Origin: Xestospongia muta
Taxonomy: Eukaryota; Porifera; Demospongiae; Haplosclerida; Petrosiidae
Direction of reading: 5' to 3'
Length of the DNA: 64,000 bases
NCBI GenBank assembly: GCA_963693285.1
Contig: OY848917.1
Span: forward strand, 3,338,618 to 3,402,617
Positions 38,058-49,000 of the stretch are shown here, piece after piece. The first letter of the stretch is position 1, and every line of letters starts with the position of its first letter. The position numbers and the translations under genes are program-made. The notes below the pieces were generated by a model. That model was given only the letters and a program-made list of their open reading frames with translations, was not told the DNA's origin and ran no database searches.

Positions 38058-40215
38058 TCATGATAGTGATGTGTATGTATCAATAAGTGAGTAAAGGTGA
38101 TGGAAATTGGAATCAAATTCATCGCTGTCAACACCATACCTTTTATACCAATGTAGGTATGCTTTTGATTCATACATTAATGACGATCTCTCCTGTACTG
38201 TTTTAAAGAAACTGACAACAGAATTACTGTTTGTTAAACTAGTTATATACTTACGATCTCTTAGCTTACTCTCCTCACCAAACCAGAAATCTATTGGGAA
38301 TGGATTCCAAAAAACTGGTTGATAATGGTCTTTAAACTGTTTCTCTATTAATCTACTAGTAGCAGTTAAAGATTGTATAGACTGAGGGTTGCTACGACAC
38401 ACAAGAATTGCTGATAATAACTTGTGTCTATGATGTTTCGATGGTAAAACAGAGTGGAGTAATTGTTGCCATGTTGATGTTGGCTTTGTTAGTGATGCAT
38501 GGGAAGTTGTGATAAACTTGTAATCTTTATCTGGTGTCAAAGAACGAATCATTTCCCAGGGCTCTATACAGAATGTCCTAATAGATAAAATTTAATATAC
38601 ATGAGCTTGTAAAATGCCAAAGAATGAGGAAACAGTGTCATAAGTACATAATAGTAAAGAGTGGATTGAAATTAAAAAATTTAATTGTGACTATAATATC
38701 AGCTATGAAGCATTATATCATACATAGAACAGATTTCATTACAATATCACTGCAATAAAATATAAAAGTTTGATGCTATTATAACAAACAAAACAACAAA
38801 TGGACTTCAATGTAGAGACGTCTACAATTTTTTATTTTCAGAATGCTTGGCTTTGTTATATGTTACGCAAACTAAATGTAACATTCAACATTAGTTGTAC
38901 TGCATATTGAAAAGTTCACTTAAAATTCTGTAATGACTTTAAATGTCTGTTAATTTATTTAGAATTTTCTACAATAATTATTTATAAAACGTATTGATTA
39001 TTGACCTTCTTTTAGAATTGGTTGTCTGCAATGGCCAGAAAATATTAGATGCTGCATCACTGATATCACTGTTCACTGTTGCCATGGTAATATTACTACC
39101 AATCTTCAAACACTTATTCAGGATGACATCATTATTAAATAAAACAACACAATCAGCATTCAGTTGTAGTCGAGGCAAAGTAAGGAGTGAATTATACCAC
39201 TGTAATGGTGTCTCTCCTGATGTAAATGGTGTCACAGTAATAGTCATTAAGTACTGGGTAGGAAATTCATCTCGTAATGCCTCCATAATGCTACAAGTCA
39301 GACCTAATGATTAGTATACACTAACATTATATTATAATCAGTATGTTTCATTTCTAATATTACTTTATAAATACATGAGTGCCTGGAAAAGGACATCAAA
39401 ATTGTTTTTCAATAGATCCAGCAAAATTATATTTGTTAAATTAAAGAGCCAACCTCAACATCATCAAAGGATGAAGGACAGTAATGAACAGGACATATAT
39501 ATACACACACATCAGAAGAACAAGGACAAACAAGGAAATGAATAAGCAAAGAAATAAATATATATAAACGATCTTTTATTGAATTGTAGTAGTCAAAAAG
39601 GAGAAGTACTTCTCAAAATAAATAAATAATGCACGAGTATAACAAGTATGGAAGGTTACTAAATGTTTCATTTCTAATAAAATACCATTTACATATCTCT
39701 AGTAAAGATATCGAATTGATATTATAGGCATGATATAGTGTACGTCAGTCCCGCCTCTTAAAACCTAAGAGTTGTTGATGGAAGACATCTCAATTGCAGG
39801 TTTTACGGAAATGATAGTGTATCTCTTTGAAGCTATCATAATACATGGACTACTCACCTGAACCAGTTCCACCAGCTATACTGTGTAGAAGGACAGTTCC
39901 CATGAAGCAGTCACATTCTTCAGCTATTTGTCGTATTGATTCAATAACTAGACTTGTCATCATTACACCTTTATTTAAACCACATGCCCAATTATTTGCA
40001 CAGCTTCCTTTCTCAATAACAATATTATCAGAGAACAGTGAGGACTTTGGGTCAGTCACTTTATGAATTACTTTATGCTCAGTATCAACTAGAACGCACG
40101 GTAATTTACCAGATGGCAGCAAATATGGTGTTTGATGCTCAGAGTGTAACTGCTCCCATAGTTTACTTCCTAGTTGGTTGCCGCACTGACCAACATGGAC
40201 AAAGACGGCAGACAT
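38058..40215 (-). CDS. TUBD1: Delta-tubulin, 3 exons
   Basis: Delta-tubulin supports the triplet microtubules of centrioles and basal bodies. Exons 39858-40215, 39006-39303 and 38058-38577 join in frame to 391 residues; human has 453, so this one is compact. The start MSAVFVHVGQCGNQLGSKLW is the tubulin N-terminus with the nucleotide-binding GQCGNQ; an upstream in-frame ATG at 40254 adds 13 residues. Further marks are SCANNWACGLNKG, the glycine loop AGGTGSG near residue 120, VTPFTSGETPLQWYNSLLTL, and a C-terminal ESKAYLHWYKRYGVDSDEF. That last segment parallels the SKAYIHQYTKFGIEEEDF of vertebrate delta-tubulin and separates it from alpha, beta and gamma forms. The sequence is divergent but has no broken frame. 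Confidence 0.92.
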
Positions 40216-40621
40216 CTTTGTACAGGCGTGTTTCAGACAGGTGCCAGAAAACACACCTTATTAAGAAATTAACTTAATATTAAGATTTAACGGACTGATA
40301 AATACGATAAAATCACTGGTTGTTCGGCAGACTGTAGAGGGAATAACGACTGTCACTAATATATGTAGACTTCCCTATGTAAACCAATAATTGTAGTAAT
40401 TAGGTCATTGGTTAAACGATAATATTGAATGATTTGTGTTCGAATTGATTTACCATTGAAATATGTTTTTGAAGTCGATGTGATATATATGTATGTATGT
40501 ATGTATAAATATAATCATATTATTATAAGAAAAATTAAAAAAAACAAAAGGGAAGCCTTAAAAGGGAGGCTATGTCTAATAACATAATGTACAGATTGGA
40601 ATATCGAGGACTCCACAGTTT
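40216..40621. other. Spacer upstream of delta-tubulin
   Basis: 406 bp between the delta-tubulin start and the 3' end of the next minus-strand gene. It contains a short GTAT tract near 40489-40505 and no gene. It probably includes the delta-tubulin promoter. Confidence 0.5.
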
Positions 40622-41626
40622 TTAGTTGCAGATTTGGACAAGTTCTTCTGGTGACACATTACTACCACTTAATATAACAACTATCCTTTTTCCAACTATA
40701 TCGTCAACTTTACCACACCTAAGAGCAGCAAATGCTGCTGCCCCTGATGATTCCACAACTAAACCATTGTCATATAATACCTGAACACTCTCCTTTATTT
40801 CATCATCATTCACAAGAACAATTCCCTCAGCAAACTGTTCAACAATCTTAAAAGTATTGGAACCAACAAACGGAGGTGCCAAGCCTCCTGCAATGCTCTT
40901 TACATCACTCTTTTGCATGGGACGTCCTTCAATTAAGCTAAGGTGCATTAGAGACGCTCCTTCAGGCTCCACTCCAATGATTCGAGTCTGTGAACCGTTT
41001 CCAGTTATTTTTGCATATGACAAAATCCCCGATAGTAGACCTCCACCTCCGCAACAAACTAAAATGATGTCTACATGACTTAATTCCTCATATATCTCCT
41101 TTCCAATACTACCATATCCAGCAATAAGATAAGGATCATTAAATGGATGCATAAAAATCATACCTTTCTCAGCAACATATCTGTCAACTGTTGGTTGTAA
41201 ATCACGTGGTGCCATTAATTCTACATCAAGTCCATATCTTTGTATCCTATCTACTCTGTTCTTTGGAGCTGACGAGGGCATTAGGACACACCCTTTTAAT
41301 TTCATTTCTTCGCATACATACGCAAATGATCTACCATAATTACCAGCAGACATAGTTATCAATGTTCTTTCTCCTTTCTTCGCTTCCTCTGGTGCATTCT
41401 CCATTTGATTTACAATGCCTCTTATCTTAAATGAACCCATAGTCTGCATTCCCTCCATTTTGAAGTACAAGTCAACATCAGCTTCTACTCCAAATCTACG
41501 TCCATTTACACGTATCAAAGGAGTTTTGTCCACATATTGACTTCTCTCAATAACTTGTATAGCTTGAGATAGCAGTGCCAAAGAGACGGGTAAGTCATTC
41601 GCCATTTTGCTAAGACAGAGGGCCAC
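40622..41626 (-). CDS. Threonine dehydratase/serine racemase-like PLP enzyme (intronless)
   Basis: 334 residues in one exon. It is a fold-type II pyridoxal-phosphate enzyme that would deaminate threonine or serine, or racemise serine. The PLP lysine lies in GSFKIRG near residue 65. SAGNYGRSFA corresponds to the substrate-binding SSGN loop, with A in place of the usual second S and Y in place of H. CCGGGGLLSG is the phosphate-binding glycine loop. ESSGAAAFAAL and VVILSGSNVS close the C-terminal part. No C-terminal ACT regulatory domain is present, as in catabolic threonine dehydratases and serine racemase (about 340 residues). ATG 41626 (MALCLSKM) and ATG 41605 (MANDL) are both possible starts. 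The exact reaction cannot be told from sequence. Confidence 0.88.
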   Translation of the reverse strand: MALCLSKMANDLPVSLALLSQAIQVIERSQYVDKTPLIRVNGRRFGVEADVDLYFKMEGMQTMGSFKIRGIVNQMENAPEEAKKGERTLITMSAGNYGRSFAYVCEEMKLKGCVLMPSSAPKNRVDRIQRYGLDVELMAPRDLQPTVDRYVAEKGMIFMHPFNDPYLIAGYGSIGKEIYEELSHVDIILVCCGGGGLLSGILSYAKITGNGSQTRIIGVEPEGASLMHLSLIEGRPMQKSDVKSIAGGLAPPFVGSNTFKIVEQFAEGIVLVNDDEIKESVQVLYDNGLVVESSGAAAFAALRCGKVDDIVGKRIVVILSGSNVSPEELVQICN

Positions 41627-42108
41627 TCGCTAATAATTATTATTATAATTATAATGAATAATAATTAGTTACAGTCAAACTATAGACTGGCTAGGGTTTC
41701 GCCTGTTTTTCCTTGCTTCGCTCAGCTATCATGTGCCTTCGTGGATCACGATCTACCTCTGAATGTCCAGCATGGCTAGAAATCAGTGAAGCCTCAATTG
41801 TTCTTGTCCTTTATGAGGGCAGAATGGTACTCAATCATAAACTCCTTTAGTCAGCATTGTTATTTCAAATGTTAAATCAAAATGATTTTTACCTTTTATC
41901 ACTTACAATATGTGTTTCCTATGTCGTCATTCACTGTATTATTATTTAAAATAAAAATAAAATATCTACTTTCAATTTTTCCGCGCACCTTCGCGTATTC
42001 AAAATTCTAATTAATAACCCTCGAGCGCCATATCTAGACTTTTCTTGTTACTTAATAAAACGCGGAGCTCGAGTACCATGAGCCATCTCTTGTCTGTTTT
42101 AATTAATT

Positions 42109-42233
42109 TGCTGCCCGAATATATTTGATTAATGTAAGAAATTTGTCTGTTTTAATTAATTTAAATATATTGGACATTTAAATTAATTAAAACAGACAAA
42201 TTTCTTACATTAATCAAATATATTCGGGCAGCA
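42109..42233. repeat. 58-bp perfect inverted repeat
   Basis: Arms 42109-42166 and 42176-42233 are exact inverse complements, separated by nine bases. The outer ends read TGCTGCCCGAATATATTTGA and its complement. The arm's TCTGTTTTAATTAATTT also recurs just outside at about 42092. It could be a very short element or a snap-back duplication. Confidence 0.96.
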
Positions 42234-42338
42234 GCTTAAACTGCTACTAGCTAGGTGTCAGAATAGTTTTGTTTAACTGAAGCAAACTAAAATAGTTCTC
42301 TAACTAAAGTAGCAGTTACCATAGAGCTGAGAGCATAG

Positions 42339-42590
42339 TAAGTGACCATATATGAAAGTAAAAGACTACAGGAGCAGCTATAGTATATTATGTAATATTA
42401 TATAAGTGGCCATATATGAAAAGTAAAAGACTACAGGAGCAGCTATAGTATATTATGTAATATTATATAAGTGGACATATATGAAAAGTAAAAGACTACA
42501 GGAGCAGCTATAGTGTATTATGTAATATTATATAAGTGGCCATATATGCATGAAAAGTAAAAGATTACGGGAGCAGCTATATAATATTAT
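42339..42590. repeat. ~64-bp minisatellite, four copies
   Basis: Four near-identical units containing CATATATGAAAAGTAAAAGA then CTACAGGAGCAGCTATA and TATTATGTAATATTATATAA. The last unit is shortened. It lies next to the 3' end of the GH43-like gene. Confidence 0.95.
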
Positions 42591-42660
42591 ATATTTGGTT
42601 TTAATTAGCAACATCTATAATTATGATTTTTTTACATAAAAAGCTCGATACACTATGCAA

Positions 42661-43881
42661 TCATGGTTCAACAGGTTGCATCAATGTCCATCCATGACCC
42701 CAATGGCTTCCATCACCAGGTAATTCATCAACTGGGGTTAACAAATACAGTGGATACCCATTTTCATCTAAATAAAGACCTGGTGCTTGACGACGTACAA
42801 AGTAACTCACAGAACCATCTGCCCATGTCATGTTGGTCTCCCAACTATAGTCTGGTAACAATGTCCATTTCAAACCATCTTTACTATATCCATAAGCACC
42901 ACGGGTAGTATGAAATGGTTCAAGTTGGCAGTGCACAAGCATGTGATACCCTCTACTTGTTCTCCAGATAAAAGGATCTTCGTTGCTCATCACCTGTCCT
43001 GGAGTCACTACTGATGGTGGCCAGTCATCAGGCACCATCCAACCAAACACAGGTTCTTTAGAACGAATTGTGTAAGGTCCAGACCAGTGAGGTGCAGTAG
43101 CAATGGCAATTTTTTCCTTTGTTCCTTTTAAAGGTGTAGAAGGTTTTTGGCATTGAATAGCCCTCAATGCCATAACTACTGTGCCATTAGGAGCAAATGC
43201 TACAGATGGACAGTTTGTTTGACAAAGCCAAGATTCTCTGTCTTCTGGTCCTGGCCACGGGTTAAGGAGAATTTTCTCTTTCCAAGGACCATATACACTT
43301 GAGCTCCATGCCATGGCAATAACAAAATGACTAGTGTTAAAAGGATTGTATAATGGTGATGAGACTGGTGACAATCGAAGACATTCATTTGATAACACTC
43401 CAGGAAACTTTCCTCCATCGTATTTGATCATATAAATAATGACAGTTCCATCTGGAGCACGAATGGCGTGAGCCTCATGATGAAATACAGGTAAAACCAC
43501 CTCAGCAAATTTAAATGGGCCTGCTGGAGATGAACCTACAAGACGAACAATGGCAGTATTACAGCCATAGCCATCAGACTCATCAAAAGGAGGGGTAGTG
43601 TAGCCTTTAGCTGTGAGAAAGGCATGATATAGACCATCTTCAAAGATGACGTCACCTCCCCAGGTTGGCATACTGCCATTATAATATCCATGAGGTTCAA
43701 ATCTACTGGGTGGTTTTAGTTTTAAGTGATTACATCTGTCTCCTCGCCATCCAGGATCACAAACACATTGACTTTCTTTGCATATTCCATTGAGTGAGCA
43801 ATCTATTTCACTATTTTCAGTACAAATAGCTATGACTGTCTTCAAATAAAGGACTATTATGAAGGCAAGTTTTGTATCCAT
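42661..43881 (-). CDS. Secreted EGF plus GH43-like beta-propeller protein (intronless)
   Basis: 406 residues in one exon. MDTKLAFIIVLYLKTVIAI is a signal peptide; an upstream in-frame ATG at 43914 would put 11 residues before it, so I prefer 43881. Residues about 25-50 form one EGF-like module (CSLNGICKESQCVCDPGWRG). The rest reads like a five-bladed propeller of the glycoside hydrolase 43/32/62 type: WGGDVIFEDGLYHAF, HHEAHAIRAPDGTVIIYM, MAWSSSVYGPWKEK, NGTVVMALRAIQC and NEDPFIWRTSRGYHMLVHC. It would act outside the cell on a polysaccharide, but catalytic acids are not certain and a non-enzymatic lectin-like role is possible. It sits 456 bp from the fucosidase-like gene, same strand. Confidence 0.8.
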   Translation of the reverse strand: MDTKLAFIIVLYLKTVIAICTENSEIDCSLNGICKESQCVCDPGWRGDRCNHLKLKPPSRFEPHGYYNGSMPTWGGDVIFEDGLYHAFLTAKGYTTPPFDESDGYGCNTAIVRLVGSSPAGPFKFAEVVLPVFHHEAHAIRAPDGTVIIYMIKYDGGKFPGVLSNECLRLSPVSSPLYNPFNTSHFVIAMAWSSSVYGPWKEKILLNPWPGPEDRESWLCQTNCPSVAFAPNGTVVMALRAIQCQKPSTPLKGTKEKIAIATAPHWSGPYTIRSKEPVFGWMVPDDWPPSVVTPGQVMSNEDPFIWRTSRGYHMLVHCQLEPFHTTRGAYGYSKDGLKWTLLPDYSWETNMTWADGSVSYFVRRQAPGLYLDENGYPLYLLTPVDELPGDGSHWGHGWTLMQPVEP

Positions 43882-44337
43882 GGTGATACATGGGTGGGGA
43901 CTGACTCTGCCCATTTATAACCAGGTATTTATAAGTTATTGTGTACATCGTATAATCATAATACTTTGATATATTAACGTAACTGGTGTGCTTTTCTAGA
44001 TAAAAATTGATGTTTTCCTGCGTAAAAATTGTGACTTTACAATTATACTGGTAAATCACATGTCGACTTATCTTGGCCTAGTTTTAATAGGACTCAAAGT
44101 CTGGGATTACAGCACATCTTTACACTAAATCAAATGCTACCACATGTACAAAATTCGGAAGTAACTATGTAATGTTGATATATATAACTTGCAACTGCTG
44201 GTACAACAATGATTAACCACTAATGGATAAAAGAAATCAACTAAGTATGATGTATATTAATAATTACATAATAATAGAGGAGAGTTAAACCTAAACAAAT
44301 GCTTATATGAAATTGGATACATTAAGATACAACAATT
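43882..44337. other. Spacer between GH43-like and fucosidase-like genes
   Basis: 456 bp, AT-rich, no gene seen. It should contain the GH43-like promoter and the fucosidase-like 3' end. Confidence 0.5.
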
Positions 44338-45699
44338 TCAAGATCCAGGACAATAGTAAACACCAAAGTGAGTTATAACAGGTTCTATCATTGATCCTGT
44401 AATGTTGAGTATCAGTTCATGTGCTTGGAGCTCACCACTAGTCATATTGATAATAAGTTTGTGACCAATGGACTGACCTGACCATATTGGATCAATTCTC
44501 CCTTTAAGAAAAGGATTGTAAATAGAAAACTCGGTGACTGCTTCTCCATTAGTCTGATCTTCTTGTATGATTATTTTATTGTATTGAAATGGTTGACCAG
44601 CTGGTGTAGCCAGTTTAATGATTTTTCCTTGTCCAGAAGTGGAGAGTACGGGTGTTCCAAAACAATCACTTATCCATTGTCCAAATTCCTTATATCTCTC
44701 TATCTTCGACTCATCAATCAAACCAACAGCATTTGGAGCTGCATTTAATAGTAAGTTAGTGTTGTGTCCAACTGAGCTCACATAAACTGTCTTAAGCTCA
44801 TCAAGTGTTCGAATCCCAGTACCATTGATCCAAAACCAATTATCTCCCACTTGTAGCGTAGTATCCGTTTCAGCTGGACAAAATACACCTCCTGAGCCAC
44901 TTCCTGGTCCATGTTGACATTTATCTGCATTACTCCACACTGGATATGCTGGCAGGCCAGATTCTGTACCAATCCATCGGATATTGTTCTGAGGTATACA
45001 GTCATAACCTTGAAAGTAGACAGCATTTGGCTGTAATTCTTGTAGCAATTCACCGATACCATTCAAGGTACAACCACCGTCAAACCAAATCTCCGATAAA
45101 GAACCATAATTACTCCACAACTCTTTTAATTGAGCTAGTACAATTTTCTGGTATAAATCAAAAGTAATATTAGCTTGTCCTGGCATCAGTTTGTCATTAC
45201 GTACAGAACCATCTTTAACGTTGAGATAATAGTTGTTGTTTAGACTATAGTATATACCAGGTAAAATGTTACGCTTTCTACAGCTGTTAACAAATTCATT
45301 GACTAAGTCATATTGACCTCCTTGTAATGGCGAGTTCTTTATGCTGAACTGGTAATCAAAACCAGTTTCTGCCTCAATATCGGTTGGCCACATAACAAAT
45401 CCACTACAATGTTTTACCACTAACACTGCATACTTTGCACCAATAGCTTCGGCAGCATCCAGCCAATTCTCAGTATCAATTTGTTGAGGGTTAAACTCTG
45501 ACGGAGAAGGCACTTTAATGTCACTGAAACTACAGAAATTGTAGTCTTGGCCATTACTGAGTGTTACTTGGATATCGTACGTGTACATCATTCCTATTTC
45601 TCGTTTTGTCCATGCTAGTATATCAGCACTTGGTTTCGGTGGCTGACCGTAACATAAGGAAACAAAAAGAGACAAGAAACAAAGAAATCGTGTCATCAT
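44338..45699 (-). CDS. GH29 alpha-L-fucosidase-like secreted enzyme (intronless)
   Basis: 453 residues from the ATG at 45699 (MMTRFLCFLSLFVSLCYGQ, a signal peptide); an in-frame ATG at 45759 would add 20 residues that spoil it. GH29 enzymes remove alpha-L-fucose from glycans. Marks: WLDAAEAIGAKYAVLVVKHC and SGFVMWPT (the KHHDGF-like substrate-binding strand, here KHCSGF), ILPGIYYSL, LKELWSNYGSLSEIWFDGGC carrying the nucleophile aspartate (WFDG), and VGHNTNLLLNAAPN (the N-L-L-L-N-x-P motif). The C-terminal ~100 residues look like a beta-sandwich. The architecture is nearest to the plant/bacterial-type GH29 enzymes. One exon, no frame break. Confidence 0.9.
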   Translation of the reverse strand: MMTRFLCFLSLFVSLCYGQPPKPSADILAWTKREIGMMYTYDIQVTLSNGQDYNFCSFSDIKVPSPSEFNPQQIDTENWLDAAEAIGAKYAVLVVKHCSGFVMWPTDIEAETGFDYQFSIKNSPLQGGQYDLVNEFVNSCRKRNILPGIYYSLNNNYYLNVKDGSVRNDKLMPGQANITFDLYQKIVLAQLKELWSNYGSLSEIWFDGGCTLNGIGELLQELQPNAVYFQGYDCIPQNNIRWIGTESGLPAYPVWSNADKCQHGPGSGSGGVFCPAETDTTLQVGDNWFWINGTGIRTLDELKTVYVSSVGHNTNLLLNAAPNAVGLIDESKIERYKEFGQWISDCFGTPVLSTSGQGKIIKLATPAGQPFQYNKIIIQEDQTNGEAVTEFSIYNPFLKGRIDPIWSGQSIGHKLIINMTSGELQAHELILNITGSMIEPVITHFGVYYCPGS

Positions 45700-46043
45700 C
45701 TTCGTTTGACAGCATGAACGGAAAAGGTGTGTAGAGGGTGTGGGATGGATTGTAAACACAGGAAGATATTTTAAATAAAATTAAAATTGAAACAAAATAC
45801 ACTGAAAATTTCAATTATAATTAAGTGTACATAAACTTAATTATGTAATACATTTACTTGCATTACTGATGTAAAGACATGACAAAACTTGTAACAAATG
45901 CATTTGACAAAGGTTATCAAATTGAAATGAAAAACTACATTTAGTGAGTTTAAATATAAAATGGAGCAAACAGTATATAAATAGATGGGTATAAAAGGTA
46001 ATACTTAAAAACTAAAAGTCAGTCACTTTTATATTCAGAGCTA
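45700..46043. other. Spacer upstream of fucosidase-like gene
   Basis: 344 bp of AT-rich sequence between the fucosidase-like start and the 3' end of the cadherin-like gene. Nothing recognised. Confidence 0.5.
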
Positions 46044-49000
46044 TTAGACGTTGCTGTGACTACCTCTTGATTCCACTAAACGCTTATCTGAGCTTGTCAA
46101 ATTTTCTTTACGAGTACTAGTAGTGAGTGACTGACAACTAGTTACCGATCTCTGCAATTGTGAAGACTGGTTACTGCTCTGGGGACTCGGTAAATGCTTG
46201 CACTGGGCAGTCAGAGCCAGGTTTGTATTATTACTGGTCGATAGATCATCACTACTAGACGATTGAGAAATATCATCAGTTGTAGTGGAAGCATTTCCAG
46301 ACGTTTTTACAGCACTGGGGTTTTCTAGGATTTGTAAAGGTGCGTTAGTGGTTGTTTCATTTTTTGAGTTTGACATCTGCAAAGTCAACGGTGTATTATC
46401 TTTTGATTTTAAGGTTTCAGGAATTTTTAGCAATTCTTGAATGAGCTTTTCTGATTTTAGAAACTTCTGATCTTTATTCTGTAATTTCTTGTCAGAAGAT
46501 AAGACTTTCACACTTACTACCAAAACAGCTAATGATACAGTTACTATTAAAGCTAAAATAATGTATGAGCTAATCAAGCCACCATGCCTTGAAGCTTGAG
46601 TTGGCGGACTTTCGGTTGTCACGTTAAAAGAAAACGTTGTATTGGTTTTGATGGAATGGAGACCAATTAAAGGACAGCCAGTCTTATTAAGAAAACAAAT
46701 ACCAGAGAGACATGGAGTAGTCACATTACACTCATCTATAAAAGAAAAATACATTAACTGTTAATTTATCATGTCAATAAGCACAAACAGAATATATGTA
46801 CATAGTAATGTCACTGTACAGATAGCATTGGTTACTTATTGAAAGCAATTATTAGGAGATTTATGAACGTAAGTGGCATAGGTTTGTGTATTAAATAACA
46901 ACAGTAGGTATATAAGATATTATTAACTAATATTAATGTAAGTTAGCTTCAAATAATAGATCAGAGGTTACTACTTCTGCACGATGAAATAAAGAGCTCA
47001 TTAAAATAGAATTAATTAGTATATGATAATATCTTACAATAGGGTGGTATTCCTACTACGACTATGTATAATGTACAATGCAAAAATGACCAATACCATT
47101 TGACAGACCTTGTTGGCTATTAAACAATACACTCATAGCGTTGGCTGAAGTTGTGGGCCATATATAACATCCCATAAATTGTATAGATAATGTCTCTTTA
47201 TTCATCCAACGTCCATAGTGTGGCATAGAGCTGATATCAGATGGATAGAGAGTGAGAAGATCTTGTAAATCCGGTTTGACTTCAACTACCGGTGTTGTGG
47301 TGTTTGCATTGAAGACAATAGTAATGTTAGATAGACAGGTAATGTTCTCTGTAAGAAAGCTATACTGACTGTATGCAGTCATAACTGAAGGAGCCTAAAG
47401 TGAAAAGATAAGCAATGGATAATGTAATTCCTCAAAAAATTACTAAGACTTGACTTTTTGTGTTATTGCTTAATACTTTTTTAAATGAGTTGCTTATAAA
47501 ATTAAATGTGCTATCATTCAAATTGAATAAATTATCAGAAGGCTCAACAGATTAAAGTTGAAATAACCAATAAATTTAGATGCACACTTAAATTCATTGT
47601 CTTCAGTGTTAAATTGTATCAATTAAATGTAGGTTACACATAATGAAGAAACTTACAAGACCTAGTACATCATTTGTTTTCCTTTTTAGGTGTAATCTTC
47701 TTTTAAGACGAGTACCAAATGATTGCACATCTCTCCTTTGTAAGTTATTAACAACACCAGGATAACTAGTCAAACAGGATGAGTTAGTAAGATTGAGTTT
47801 GATTACAGGAGCATTGTCATTAACAAGGGTCATATTTATCATTATATGATGCTCAGCTAGTGAAGGATGAGTCGCATTATTGTCAATGATTTGAACAATG
47901 ATCACTCTTTCAAGCTTCTCTTTTGAGGTGACATTGACGTAATAAGTGGGTTCATCCTCTTGATTCACATATCGAATCGATTTCAACACCTCCTCAAATT
48001 GTTCTACTGTTCCTTCAAATGAAATATATACTGAACGATTAGTAACATCAGCATAAGTGATAAGCGGGTAAAAAGGAGTTCTAATGAAGATAATATCCTC
48101 TTCATCCAGGTCTCCATTAGTGGCGGTAAGAGTGATGTTAATACTGCTGATATTGTTCATTTCCTCATCAATAATGTCTAGTAGATGTAACGTGACTATG
48201 TCCACACTCTTTGACCCTTCAGTGAATTGTATTATCTCATCAATAGTAACTGATGGTTCATCATTTCTCTCACTAACTGCTATGGATATTGTCACAGTCT
48301 CGCTGTCATATCCTTTGGTGTCATTGACTAGAAGTATTACAGTACGAACACCATCTGTTACACTGTTGTTTGTGAGGAGGTTAACATAACCAAGAGTACG
48401 AAGAACCTATAGAGATATGGATACTTGAGTTGAAACAATAAAGTGAGTACATTGCTGTGTGGTGTTTCATAAATCACAGTAAAAAGTCAATTTTCAAAAT
48501 ATTCCTTAATGCTCATTGTCATTGATGAAAATAAAATGGCACAGAAGGAATGCATATGCTATCAGCGCTCTCATCCCCAGAGTGCCATGCCCGTGAGCAA
48601 AAGGCAGCTGGTACATTTACTTTAAATTCTTAGTCCTAGCATCATCAGTGTGACATGTCAATTCCATCTAATTATATACTAATAGTCATATGACAAGTAG
48701 CTGATAGTCACCTGACATGAATTTTGTGAGAAAAGAAGTCAATAATAGAAAATCACGATGATTTCAAGACTAAAAACTACCGTTTCTGATGATGCAACTG
48801 TTACAATTATAAAATCTGTGTTTAAAATGATAAGATTAAACCAAAGCTATGACTATACCAAAGCTATGACTATACCAAAGCTATGACTATTATAGATTTA
48901 GTTGATTTAGTTGAAGAAGATTAAAACATTCCACATAATTCAAAGTAGTGACAATGATTCAATTGAAGCTAATATTTAGTTGATGTGTTCTCTTTGATGT

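Larger units (their letters stand above)
41627..42660. other. Spacer with a hairpin and a minisatellite
   Basis: Upstream region of the dehydratase-like gene and downstream of the GH43-like gene. About 41690-42080 is non-coding with a GC-richer patch (CGAGCGCCATATC near 42022; the word CGAGCGCCATA also occurs near 14031). The rest is the hairpin and tandem repeat listed separately. Confidence 0.55.
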
